Source: Saccharicrinis sp050296935 (lineage in GTDB: Bacteria > Bacteroidota > Bacteroidia > Bacteroidales > Marinilabiliaceae). Taken from it: DNA of 6,619 nucleotides. The notes under the pieces were generated by a model. It was not told where the DNA came from. It saw nothing but the letters and a program-made list of their open reading frames with translations, and did no database searches. Location: the NCBI GenBank assembly GCA_050296935.1, contig JBNKRV010000105.1, positions 1 to 6,619 on the forward strand, read 5' to 3'. The position numbers and the translations under genes were made by a program. Below, piece by piece: positions 1-6,432 of this stretch (position 1 is its first letter; each line of letters opens with the position of its first letter).

Positions 1-90
1 GCAAGAGCAAAAGCTAAAATTGGAATGATGAACTTAACTTATAATATTAACAGATGCGTACAGTTAAAAATCAAGGTTTCAATGGGATAG
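1..90 (+). CDS. C-terminal fragment of a DDE transposase (5' part outside window)
   Basis: An open frame enters at base 1 and stops at TAG 88-90, giving 29 residues. They include the stretch KAKIGMMNLTYNINRCVQLK. A conserved 'Met-Met-Asn-Leu-x-Tyr-Asn-x-x-Arg' segment just before the stop is typical of the C-terminus of DDE transposases of IS1182/IS5-like elements, where this helix follows the catalytic glutamate. Only the tail is visible, so the family is not certain and the catalytic residues cannot be checked. It reads rightwards, towards the 3' end of the oppositely oriented ftsE. Whether the full gene is intact depends on sequence to the left of the window. The family call is recalled from general resemblance, not from a search. 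Confidence 0.55.
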   Translation, partial: ARAKAKIGMMNLTYNINRCVQLKIKVSMG

Positions 91-97
91 ATTTATC

Positions 98-117
98 CTT
101 ACACCAATAAGTGTAAG
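98..117. repeat. Short perfect hairpin
   Basis: The arms cttacac (98-104) and gtgtaag (111-117) pair perfectly over 7 bp around a 6-nt loop. No T-run follows on either strand, so it is not a classical intrinsic terminator. It lies just after the transposase stop. Confidence 0.5.
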
Positions 118-165
118 TGCTAAATAGCTTATAGACAATTCATTACAAAATAGGAGCAATTTTAC

Positions 166-188
166 GATTTTTTGCAATTGAAAAAATC
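166..188. repeat. AT-rich palindrome around caattg
   Basis: The arms gatttttt (166-173) and aaaaaatc (181-188) pair over 8 bp around gcaattg, which contains the self-complementary hexamer caattg. It lies downstream of ftsE on the minus strand. It could slow polymerase or form part of the IS end, but it lacks a following T-run. Confidence 0.4.
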
Positions 189-204
189 CGCTAATTTAGA
201 AAGT

Positions 205-220
205 TAAAAACAGGTTTTTA
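205..220 (-). terminator. Palindrome over the ftsE stop codon, possible weak terminator
   Basis: Taaaaac (205-211) and gttttta (214-220) form a perfect 7-bp inverted repeat with a 2-nt spacer. It contains the ftsE stop codon (218-220). Read on the minus strand the second arm gives a run of five T, so it could act as a weak AT-only terminator for ftsE. It could equally be part of the terminal repeat of the neighbouring insertion sequence. The stem has only one G-C pair. Confidence 0.25.
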
Positions 221-925
221 GACGTCCCCTTCTTTTAATCTCGTATCTGAACATTTATAAATACGGCCTTTGTATTTATCAATCATACCATAATTATGAG
301 TAGCCATAATCACGGTTTTGCCTCCTTCGGATATTTTATGAAGCAAAATCATCAAATCATTAGTGGTATCAGGGTCAAGATTTCCGGTAGGTTCATCTGC
401 CAGTATTAAATCAGGTTCATTTAATAAAGATCTGGCAATACCAATACGTTGCTGCTCACCACCCGATAACATATGAGGCATTTTATACCCCTTGTGAACC
501 ATATCAACCTGTGATAATACGTCTCTTATCCTTTTATCCATATCCTTTTTGTTTTTCCAGCCCGTAGCTTTTAAAACAAAGTTTAGGTTTTCATAAACAG
601 AACGATCGCTTAAAAGTTGAAAATCCTGAAATATGATACCCATTTTTCTTCTTAGAAAAGGAATATGCTTTGATTTGATTTTATTTAAGTCATAACCCAC
701 AGCAAATACGGTTCCCTCAATTACAGGAATTTCAGCATAAATGGTTTTAAGTAAGCTGGATTTACCACTACCCACTTTTCCGATGAGGTATATAAATTCC
801 CCCTTTTTCACTTCCAGATTCACATCTTTAAGAACAATGTTATCACGATGACGAATAACTGCGTTATTAAATTCAATGATGTTATTATGTTCGTTCTCTA
901 TGGATATTGGGTTTTTATTGCTCAT
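218..925 (-). CDS. ftsE: FtsE-type cell division ABC ATPase
   Basis: This is a 235-residue soluble ABC ATPase, close to the usual FtsE length. Visible motifs are Walker A GKVGSGKSS (49-57), Q-loop IIFQDFQLL with Gln100, signature LSGGEQQR (153-160), Walker B plus D-loop LILADEPTGNLD (173-184, catalytic Glu178) and switch His210 in MATH. The short, single-domain form with the 'LRRKMGIIFQDFQLL' segment is characteristic of FtsE rather than LolD. FtsE binds the membrane protein FtsX at the inner face of the septal membrane and drives peptidoglycan hydrolase activation. No ftsX is present here; as recalled, Bacteroidota usually encode ftsX elsewhere, near uppP and truB. The ATG at 923-925 is chosen because a normal FtsE N-terminus follows it. 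No Shine-Dalgarno sequence is visible upstream. The gene is transcribed divergently from the TPR/barrel operon, and its 3' end touches IS-derived sequence, so the last few residues (KEGDV) may not be native. LolD-like transporter ATPase is the main alternative. Confidence 0.88.
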   Translation of the reverse strand: MSNKNPISIENEHNNIIEFNNAVIRHRDNIVLKDVNLEVKKGEFIYLIGKVGSGKSSLLKTIYAEIPVIEGTVFAVGYDLNKIKSKHIPFLRRKMGIIFQDFQLLSDRSVYENLNFVLKATGWKNKKDMDKRIRDVLSQVDMVHKGYKMPHMLSGGEQQRIGIARSLLNEPDLILADEPTGNLDPDTTNDLMILLHKISEGGKTVIMATHNYGMIDKYKGRIYKCSDTRLKEGDV

Positions 926-1105
926 CTTAATAATAAATATTTGATGTAGTAGTTATTAATTTGATTGCTTTGTTCACCAACCTTTTCAAAGGCTGAATTC
1001 ATTTTCTCAATATTGAAAATGCTGAATGAAGCAGGATTAAGAAAATATTTTGTGAAAATAAAAAAATAAATTGTGAATTTATGACGTTTCTTCATTAGGT
1101 TATCT

Positions 1106-1280
1106 AATTTATATAATGCCGGTGCATAAAGTCGGGTGTTTGGAGTATAAAGTTTCAATACAAGGTGTGTGAAAAACTTAAACCGCAGTATACTAGCGTA
1201 TATTAGGATCAGGATTTTGGGCAACAACGCAGTAGCTGGACTTTATAGACAAACACTATATCGTATGAGGTGTATAAATT
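1106..1280. repeat. Long imperfect palindrome, about 175 bp
   Basis: Three nested pairings share nearly the same centre (about 1193-1196). The outer arms aatttata (1106-1113) and tataaatt (1273-1280) match perfectly. The middle arms gtgtttg plus tataaag (1136-1142, 1146-1152) pair with ctttata plus caaacac (1241-1247, 1250-1256), interrupted by a 3/2-nt internal loop and extended by one A-T and two G-T pairs. The central hairpin is tatac-tagc-gtata (1189-1202). Between the arms pairing is patchy. Such a structure suits a decayed MITE-like element or a structured RNA; the sequence does not decide between them. Confidence 0.55.
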
Positions 1281-1293
1281 GTATCAGACAAAA

Positions 1294-1336
1294 TATTTAA
1301 GGAAGTCTAATTTTTATATCTTTAGGCCCTTAAATA
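1294..1336. repeat. Inverted repeat tatttaagg / ccttaaata
   Basis: A perfect 9-bp inverted repeat (1294-1302 and 1328-1336) has a 25-nt spacer, inside which ctaa (1307-1310) and ttag (1322-1325) can also pair. It sits between the long palindrome and the terminator-like hairpin, upstream of the TPR gene. It may be a regulator-binding site or part of a leader structure; nothing visible assigns it. Confidence 0.35.
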
Positions 1337-1342
1337 ATAAGT

Positions 1343-1376
1343 ATAAGCAGAATCTCAGTGAATACTGCTTATTTTT
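1343..1376 (+). terminator. Terminator-like hairpin upstream of the TPR operon
   Basis: Ataagcag (1343-1350) and ctgcttat (1365-1372) form a perfect 8-bp stem with a 14-nt loop, directly followed by a T-run (1372-1376) on the plus strand. The minus-strand exit is less U-rich, so it fits rightward transcription. No rightward gene lies immediately upstream. It could therefore end a noncoding transcript from the palindromic region, act as an attenuator for the TPR operon, or block read-through. The long loop lowers confidence. Confidence 0.45.
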
Positions 1377-1492
1377 AAATGTCTTTGTGAATGATTGACT
1401 TGAATTTAAAATAAGGTTTTAAAATGAGTCAGTATATCAAAGACTTAATCAAATATTTTGAATTGTTTCAGTAGTAGAAAAAGCTTTATTGA

Positions 1493-4400
1493 ATGATAAA
1501 TACAAAATACCTTTCCATAACTATTGTAGCTTTATTGTTAAGCATATCAGTAATTTCACAACAGTCATTAGGTCATCGTCAACCCGAACGAAACTTCGAA
1601 AAAGCAATGGAGTTGTTTCGCTTAAACAAATATGGGTCGGCACGAGATCAATTTGATAAAATCATCAGGAATTCCATTCCGGGAGAATCAAATCAATATG
1701 CAGAAGCCTGTTATTATCAGGCATTATGTGCCAAGAATCTTGAGAATGGTGATGCCGAATATTTGTTTGAGAAGTTTATTATAGATTTTCCTGAAAGTAA
1801 TAAACGATCATATGCCTACTATCATGTAGGAGATATTAAACTTACCAATAGAAAGTACAAACATGCTATCCGGCAATTTGAAGAGGTGAATGAAAATATG
1901 TTGGATAGAGAAACAAGGCAAGCCTATAATTTTAAAAAGGGGTATTGTCATTTTATGGAAGAGGAGTACGATGTGGCCAATCGTTATTTTTACGATTTAA
2001 AAGATGTGGATAGTAAATACTATGATGCAGCCAATTATTACTATGCTCATATTCAGTACCAAAAAGAAAATTATCAAACAGCTCTGGAAGGTTTCGAACG
2101 CTTGGCAGATGTAGCTGCCTTTAAGAAAATAGTGCCTTTTTATATCTCACAAATTCATTACTTAAAGGGCGATTACGATGCAGCTATAGATTATGCCATG
2201 CCACTATTAGATGAAGGATCCGAAAAACGCAGGGCTGACATGGCACGAATCGTTGGAGAATCATATTTTGCTAAGAAGGATTATAATCAATCCGCTCAAT
2301 ATTTGGAAACCACCATTGATTTATCAGAAACACCGAAAAGGGAAGATTATTATCATTTAGGATTTGCCTATTATTATCAGAAAAAATATGATAAAGCTGC
2401 CGATTATTTAAGCATGGTTACATCAGCTAACGATAAAATGGCACAAAACGCCTACTACCACCTGGCCGATTGTCATTTAAAGTTGAATGATAAAAAACGT
2501 GCCAGAGTGGCCTTTGAGGCGGCATCTCAAAACGATTTTGATAAGGATATACAAGAGGATGCTTTATTTAATACCATCAAATTAAATTACGAATTAAATT
2601 ATTCACCCTTTAATGAAATCATTAATTCTTTTTTAAGTTTTATTGATAAATTTCCGGAGAGCGATAAGATTGATCTGGCATATGATTATCTGGGTAAGGT
2701 ATTTCTAACCACAAAAAACTATAAGCAGGCTTTGGATGCATTGGAGAGTATAAAAATAAAAAATGCCAGAGTTTATCAGGCTTTACAACGTGTGGCTTAT
2801 TATCATGCTATTGAATTGTTTACTAATTTAAGATTCTATGAATCGGTTAAATTTTTCGATTATAGTTTAAAATACGGGAAGTACAATAATGAATTAAAAG
2901 TGAAATCTTACTACTGGAAAGGAGAAGCTAAATATCGCTTAAATAACTATCCGGGAGCAGTTGAAGATTACAATACTTTTATTCTTACTCCAGGAAGTTT
3001 TAGTACAGATTATTTTGCCATGGCGCATTATAATATTGGTTACGCAGAATTTAAAGGGAAAAATTATGAGTCTGCTAAATCATGGTGGCGAAAGTATATT
3101 CAAATTGAAAAGGATAAGAATACTTCTACAATGGGAGATGCATTTAACCGAATTGGAGACTGTTATTTTGTTCAGCGGGAATTTCAGCAAGCTATTAATT
3201 ACTACGAGAAAGGAAGTCAGATAAGCTCTGCTTCTCCTGATTATTCCATGTATCAAAAGGCTATATCCTTAGGGATATTAAAACAGCATCAGGAAAAAAT
3301 TGGAGAACTCAATAGTTTGATTCATAAATATCCTAAATCCAATTATGTGGATGATGCTTTGTATGAAATGGGGAAATCATATGTTGCCGTAAACGATCTC
3401 GAAAATGCCATTAGAAAGTACAAAACCATTAAAGAAAAGTACCCAACCAGTAGTTTCTCGAAAAAGGCGATGCTACAATTAGGTTTGGTGTATTATAACT
3501 CAAATGATTATGATAATTCAATGGCTTTTTATAAAAGGGTAGTCAATGAATTTCCTGGATCGCAGGAATCCATTGAATCGCTTTTGGGAATTCGTAATAT
3601 ATATATGGATCGCAACGATCTGGATGGGTATATGAGGTATACCAATTCACTTGGTAGTTTTGCTCAGGTGGATATTCGGGAACAGGATTCGCTAAGTTAT
3701 GTGACTGCTGAACGATATTATATGGATAGTAAATGTGATGCAGCTATCAAAAGCTTTCAGAGTTATTTAAATCGCTATCCAGAGGGTATGTTTGTTTTAA
3801 ATGCTAATTATTATATGGCAGATTGCTTGTATAAAAACGGAGATAAATATGATGCCTTGAGAGCATATAACAAGGTGACAACAAGAGCTAAGAATATTTT
3901 TACTGAAGATGCTTTACTTCGTTCAGGAGAAATCAATTATGGAATGCAGAAATATTCAGAAGCATTGAGTGCTTTTGAAAATCTGGAAAGTGTAGCCGAA
4001 ATAGAGGAGAACAGACTAGAAGCTAAGATTGGTAAAATGCGTTGTAATTACCAGTTGAAAAATGCCGATCAAACCATTGTATCCGCATCAAATGTGATGA
4101 ATGCACCTAAAGTAGCTGGTGAGATTGTTCGTGAAGCCAGATATTATAAGGCAGGTGCTTATATGATAAAAGGTGAAAAAGATCAGGCCATGGAAGAGTA
4201 TAAAATACTGGCTCAGAATACACAAAGTGCTGAAGGGGCAGAGGCTAAGTATTATATCATTCAGTCGTACTATGATTTAGGCAATAAGGAAAAAGCCGAG
4301 TCTGAGGTCTTTGATTTTGCGAATAAAGGAACCTCTCATCAATATTGGCTGGCCAGAAGTTTCATTGTATTGGCTGATATTTATGAATCCAATAATGAAT

Positions 4401-4555
4401 ATTTTCAAGCCAAACAGTATTTACAAAGTATTGTGGAAAACTATCAGGGTGATGATGATATAAAAGGGATGGTTCAACAGAGATTAGCTGCACTGGAAAA
4501 GAAAATGGCAGTTTCTACTAATCAAGAATCTGTTGATTCATTGAAAATTCAATAA
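1493..4555 (+). CDS. Large secreted TPR-repeat protein
   Basis: This 1020-residue protein starts with a Sec signal peptide: hydrophobic residues about 8-21, with cleavage probably near SVISQ/QS, and no lipobox Cys. The rest is an almost continuous helical solenoid of roughly 25 TPR-like units counted by eye, from residue 35 to 985. Examples are FEKAMELFRLNKYGSARDQF (35-54), DALYEMGKSYVAVNDLENAI (621-640) and AMLQLGLVYYNSNDYDNSMA (659-678). Many units end in a helix-breaking 'hydrophobic-P-x-S' turn (DFPES, KYPKS, KYPTS, EFPGS), the style of BamD/YbgF-type TPRs. A short polar tail (about 1001-1020) follows. TPR solenoids bind peptides or other proteins, so a periplasmic scaffold role is likely. 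The barrel gene starts 34 bp downstream, and the two are almost certainly co-transcribed. The ATG at 1493 is preferred because the signal peptide begins there; only an A/G-rich stretch, not a strong ribosome site, precedes it. The exact function is not recognised. Confidence 0.85.
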   Translation: MINTKYLSITIVALLLSISVISQQSLGHRQPERNFEKAMELFRLNKYGSARDQFDKIIRNSIPGESNQYAEACYYQALCAKNLENGDAEYLFEKFIIDFPESNKRSYAYYHVGDIKLTNRKYKHAIRQFEEVNENMLDRETRQAYNFKKGYCHFMEEEYDVANRYFYDLKDVDSKYYDAANYYYAHIQYQKENYQTALEGFERLADVAAFKKIVPFYISQIHYLKGDYDAAIDYAMPLLDEGSEKRRADMARIVGESYFAKKDYNQSAQYLETTIDLSETPKREDYYHLGFAYYYQKKYDKAADYLSMVTSANDKMAQNAYYHLADCHLKLNDKKRARVAFEAASQNDFDKDIQEDALFNTIKLNYELNYSPFNEIINSFLSFIDKFPESDKIDLAYDYLGKVFLTTKNYKQALDALESIKIKNARVYQALQRVAYYHAIELFTNLRFYESVKFFDYSLKYGKYNNELKVKSYYWKGEAKYRLNNYPGAVEDYNTFILTPGSFSTDYFAMAHYNIGYAEFKGKNYESAKSWWRKYIQIEKDKNTSTMGDAFNRIGDCYFVQREFQQAINYYEKGSQISSASPDYSMYQKAISLGILKQHQEKIGELNSLIHKYPKSNYVDDALYEMGKSYVAVNDLENAIRKYKTIKEKYPTSSFSKKAMLQLGLVYYNSNDYDNSMAFYKRVVNEFPGSQESIESLLGIRNIYMDRNDLDGYMRYTNSLGSFAQVDIREQDSLSYVTAERYYMDSKCDAAIKSFQSYLNRYPEGMFVLNANYYMADCLYKNGDKYDALRAYNKVTTRAKNIFTEDALLRSGEINYGMQKYSEALSAFENLESVAEIEENRLEAKIGKMRCNYQLKNADQTIVSASNVMNAPKVAGEIVREARYYKAGAYMIKGEKDQAMEEYKILAQNTQSAEGAEAKYYIIQSYYDLGNKEKAESEVFDFANKGTSHQYWLARSFIVLADIYESNNEYFQAKQYLQSIVENYQGDDDIKGMVQQRLAALEKKMAVSTNQESVDSLKIQ

Positions 4556-4589
4556 CACAATAATCTAAAACCAGAGAAATATATCTGTA

Positions 4590-6347
4590 ATGAAGCACAA
4601 TCATATATATTTAATAGTTGTATTTGTAATTTCACTTTCATTTACGTCAAATGCACAGGAGTTAAATCAGGATGTAAAAGTGGTTAGGGAATACAACCCA
4701 ATTATTTCTGATGCTTTTAAAATTAATAAGCTTCCTGTGGAAGAGGTTGATTCGTCTACCTTTAATCCGGATTTTTCCTATGAGATTTTGTCAAAAGCAA
4801 TGACCTCAGCATTGGCGATTGAACCCATTACAGCAGCCCGGTTACAACCAGAACGTAAAACTGTTTTGGATAAATCCTATGTAAAAGGAGGGGTAGGCAA
4901 TTATGTAACGTTGTTTGGGGAGTTGAATTATAATATACTACGATCAGAAGAATATGCACTGGGTTTAAATGTGGGGCATATCAGTTCAGATGGTGATATC
5001 AAATTGGAGGATGATCAAAATGTATCAGCTCCTTTTCACGATACATGGTCCTCATTATATTTTAGAAGATTCTGGGATGATTATACACTTTCAATAGATG
5101 CTGATTTTAAGCATAATATCTACAATTATTATGGATTTCAAACTATAGATCCATTAGCGAGCTACACAGAAACCAACTTTGGTACGATAGTATCAGGTAG
5201 CGATTTAATGGCAGATAAAAGGCAAAGACAAAGTTCTTTTGGTGTTAATGTAGGTTTTGGGAACAAAGTAGTTGATTTTGATGATGTTTCTTTTAAATCC
5301 CAATTAAACTGGAATACATTTGGCAATGTTACCGGAGTTGGTGAAAATAACTTCGGACTTCATGGTAAAGTCAATATTCCTTTAGATAATATGTATTTGG
5401 ATTTAACCGGAGGCTTTGATTATTACGGCACAACAATTCCGGATTCGATATCTCCTTTATACTATTTCTTAGATCAGAATAAGACTTTAATTAATTTTTC
5501 ACCTTTACTTGGTTTTGTGTTTGAAGGTGTGGATTTAAAAGTGGGGATGGATATATATAGCCAATTGGGTGGCATAGAGGATGAATTTAATATAGCTCCT
5601 CATATTGAAGCTGATTTGGTGATTGCAGATGGAATTGTTACAGCTTTTGGAGGTTTAAAAGGCGATTATTATGTGAATAACTATCAGAAAATACAACAGG
5701 AAAATCCCTTCGTTGCAGTTGATGAAGATGTGAAAAATAGTTTTCATGGCATTCATCTATTTGGCGGTATTAAAGGGAATTTTAGTTCACAAACCAGTTT
5801 CGTAGCCCGTGTAGATTATTCCATTTTTAATGATGAACACTTTTATGTTAACAGAGCTTTTGAATCTAATGTACCGGAAACTACAGGAATTGGATTTCAG
5901 GTTCATCAAACCAATATTTTTGATGTAATTTATGATGATGGATCGCTTCTTTCTGTCTCGGGAGAGTTGAAATATGAACCATCAAAGGAACTAAATATAC
6001 TGTTTAGAGGTAAGTACAATGGCTGGAATCTGGATAATTTTCAGCATGCCTGGCATAAGCCTGAGGTAGAGCTAGGTGTTGCTGCCAATTTTTCTCCATT
6101 TAGTGATTTTTGGATTAATGCTAACTTAAATACACTAGGAAAACGATATGCATATGATCCTTCAACTATGCAGGCTGAGGAGTTGAAGTCTGTTATAGAC
6201 TTCAATATGGGCGCAGAGTATCTGTTAAGCTCTAAGTGGACGCTATTCGCAAATCTGAATAATGTCTTCATATCAAAATATTACCAGTGGTATGGTTACC
6301 CAATGCAAGGCTTAAATATTAGAGCAGGAGTAGGGTATTCGTTTTAG
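4590..6347 (+). CDS. Outer-membrane beta-barrel protein, partner of the TPR protein
   Basis: This 585-residue protein has a signal peptide ending near SNA/QE (about residue 22). A short periplasmic segment (23-95) follows, containing VKVVREYNPIISDAFKINKL (29-48). From about residue 97 to the end the sequence is alternating hydrophobic/polar strands rich in Gly, Tyr, Phe and Asn with acidic loops, as in outer-membrane barrels. The C-terminal strand GVGYSF ends in Phe, the usual BAM recognition signal, and the last segment (LNNVFISKYYQWYGYPMQGL, 556-575) resembles the final strands of TonB-dependent receptors. There is no room for a plug domain of the normal 120-150 residues and no clear TonB box, so it should not be called a true TonB-dependent transporter, although databases may label it so. 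It lies 34 bp after the TPR gene and is followed by a terminator, so it is the last gene of the operon. Substrate and function are unknown. Confidence 0.82.
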   Translation: MKHNHIYLIVVFVISLSFTSNAQELNQDVKVVREYNPIISDAFKINKLPVEEVDSSTFNPDFSYEILSKAMTSALAIEPITAARLQPERKTVLDKSYVKGGVGNYVTLFGELNYNILRSEEYALGLNVGHISSDGDIKLEDDQNVSAPFHDTWSSLYFRRFWDDYTLSIDADFKHNIYNYYGFQTIDPLASYTETNFGTIVSGSDLMADKRQRQSSFGVNVGFGNKVVDFDDVSFKSQLNWNTFGNVTGVGENNFGLHGKVNIPLDNMYLDLTGGFDYYGTTIPDSISPLYYFLDQNKTLINFSPLLGFVFEGVDLKVGMDIYSQLGGIEDEFNIAPHIEADLVIADGIVTAFGGLKGDYYVNNYQKIQQENPFVAVDEDVKNSFHGIHLFGGIKGNFSSQTSFVARVDYSIFNDEHFYVNRAFESNVPETTGIGFQVHQTNIFDVIYDDGSLLSVSGELKYEPSKELNILFRGKYNGWNLDNFQHAWHKPEVELGVAANFSPFSDFWINANLNTLGKRYAYDPSTMQAEELKSVIDFNMGAEYLLSSKWTLFANLNNVFISKYYQWYGYPMQGLNIRAGVGYSF

Positions 6348-6386
6348 AGTGCTAAAACTGGATTTATACTTGATTAAGATATGAGG

Positions 6387-6417
6387 AGCTGTAACTGTAA
6401 AAAAGTTACGGCTTTTG
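6387..6417 (+). terminator. Intrinsic terminator of the TPR/barrel operon
   Basis: Gctgtaact (6388-6396) and agttacggc (6404-6412) form a 9-bp stem with one G-T pair and a 7-nt loop gtaaaaa. An extra A-T pair extends the base (6387/6413). The T-run ttttgtt follows at 6413-6419. It starts 40 bp after the barrel stop codon, the expected place for the operon end. Confidence 0.8.
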
Positions 6418-6432
6418 TTATTAACCTGAGTT

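Larger units (their letters stand above)
91..217 (+). mobile_element. Probable right-end noncoding segment of the insertion sequence
   Basis: Between the transposase stop and the ftsE stop lie 127 bp with no open frame and three small palindromes (98-117, 166-188, 205-220). IS elements usually carry a short noncoding tail and a terminal inverted repeat after the transposase gene, so this stretch is probably the right end of that element. The left end is outside the window, so neither the inverted repeat nor a target-site duplication can be confirmed. The exact border with host DNA is unknown and could lie a few bases inside ftsE. Confidence 0.35.
926..1492. other. Divergent intergenic region, 567 bp, without a convincing gene
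   Basis: This gap separates ftsE (leftward) from the TPR gene (rightward) and should contain both promoters. I see no good match to the Bacteroidota promoter pattern (TTTG about 20 bp before TAnnTTTG) on either strand; partial matches such as TGTCTTTG at 1380-1387 lack the upstream element. No tRNA or other known RNA gene is recognisable. The gap is dominated by inverted repeats, listed separately: 1106-1280, 1294-1336 and 1343-1376. A leftward open frame with a TTG start (1227 down to 922) exists, but its composition and its overlap with the palindrome make it doubtful. Confidence 0.6.

Noticed and set aside
965..1069. Rightward open stretch reading CSPTFSKAEFIFSILKMLNE and onwards to a TAA
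   Set aside because: About 34 codons with no start at its beginning and no known similarity. It could be a gene relic, but nothing supports that beyond a protein-like look.
922..1227. Leftward 101-residue open frame that ends inside the ftsE start (ATGA overlap)
   Set aside because: It needs a TTG start, has no recognisable domain, and its first half lies in the long palindrome. The ATGA overlap is suggestive of coupling, but the residue make-up (Lys/Phe/Tyr/Asn-rich) is what AT-rich noncoding DNA gives. Not listed as a gene, though a homology search could revive it.
1136..1256. Possible integron attC site
   Set aside because: The arms are inverted and bulged like an attC, but the ends read GTGTTTG and CAAACAC, not the RYYYAAC ... 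GTTRRRY order, and no integrase or gene cassette is present.
2961..3224. Open frame of 87 codons inside the TPR gene
   Set aside because: It lies wholly within the strongly supported TPR coding frame in another phase; a shadow.
1493..4555. BamD-type lipoprotein
   Set aside because: The repeat style is similar, but there is no lipobox cysteine after the signal peptide and the protein is about four times too long.
6041..6271. Antisense open frame of 76 codons inside the barrel gene
   Set aside because: It is antisense to well-supported barrel strands, with no domain or start signal of its own.
4590..6347. True TonB-dependent receptor
   Set aside because: The C-terminal strands look similar, but the periplasmic part before the barrel is only about 75 residues, without a plug domain or a clear TonB box.
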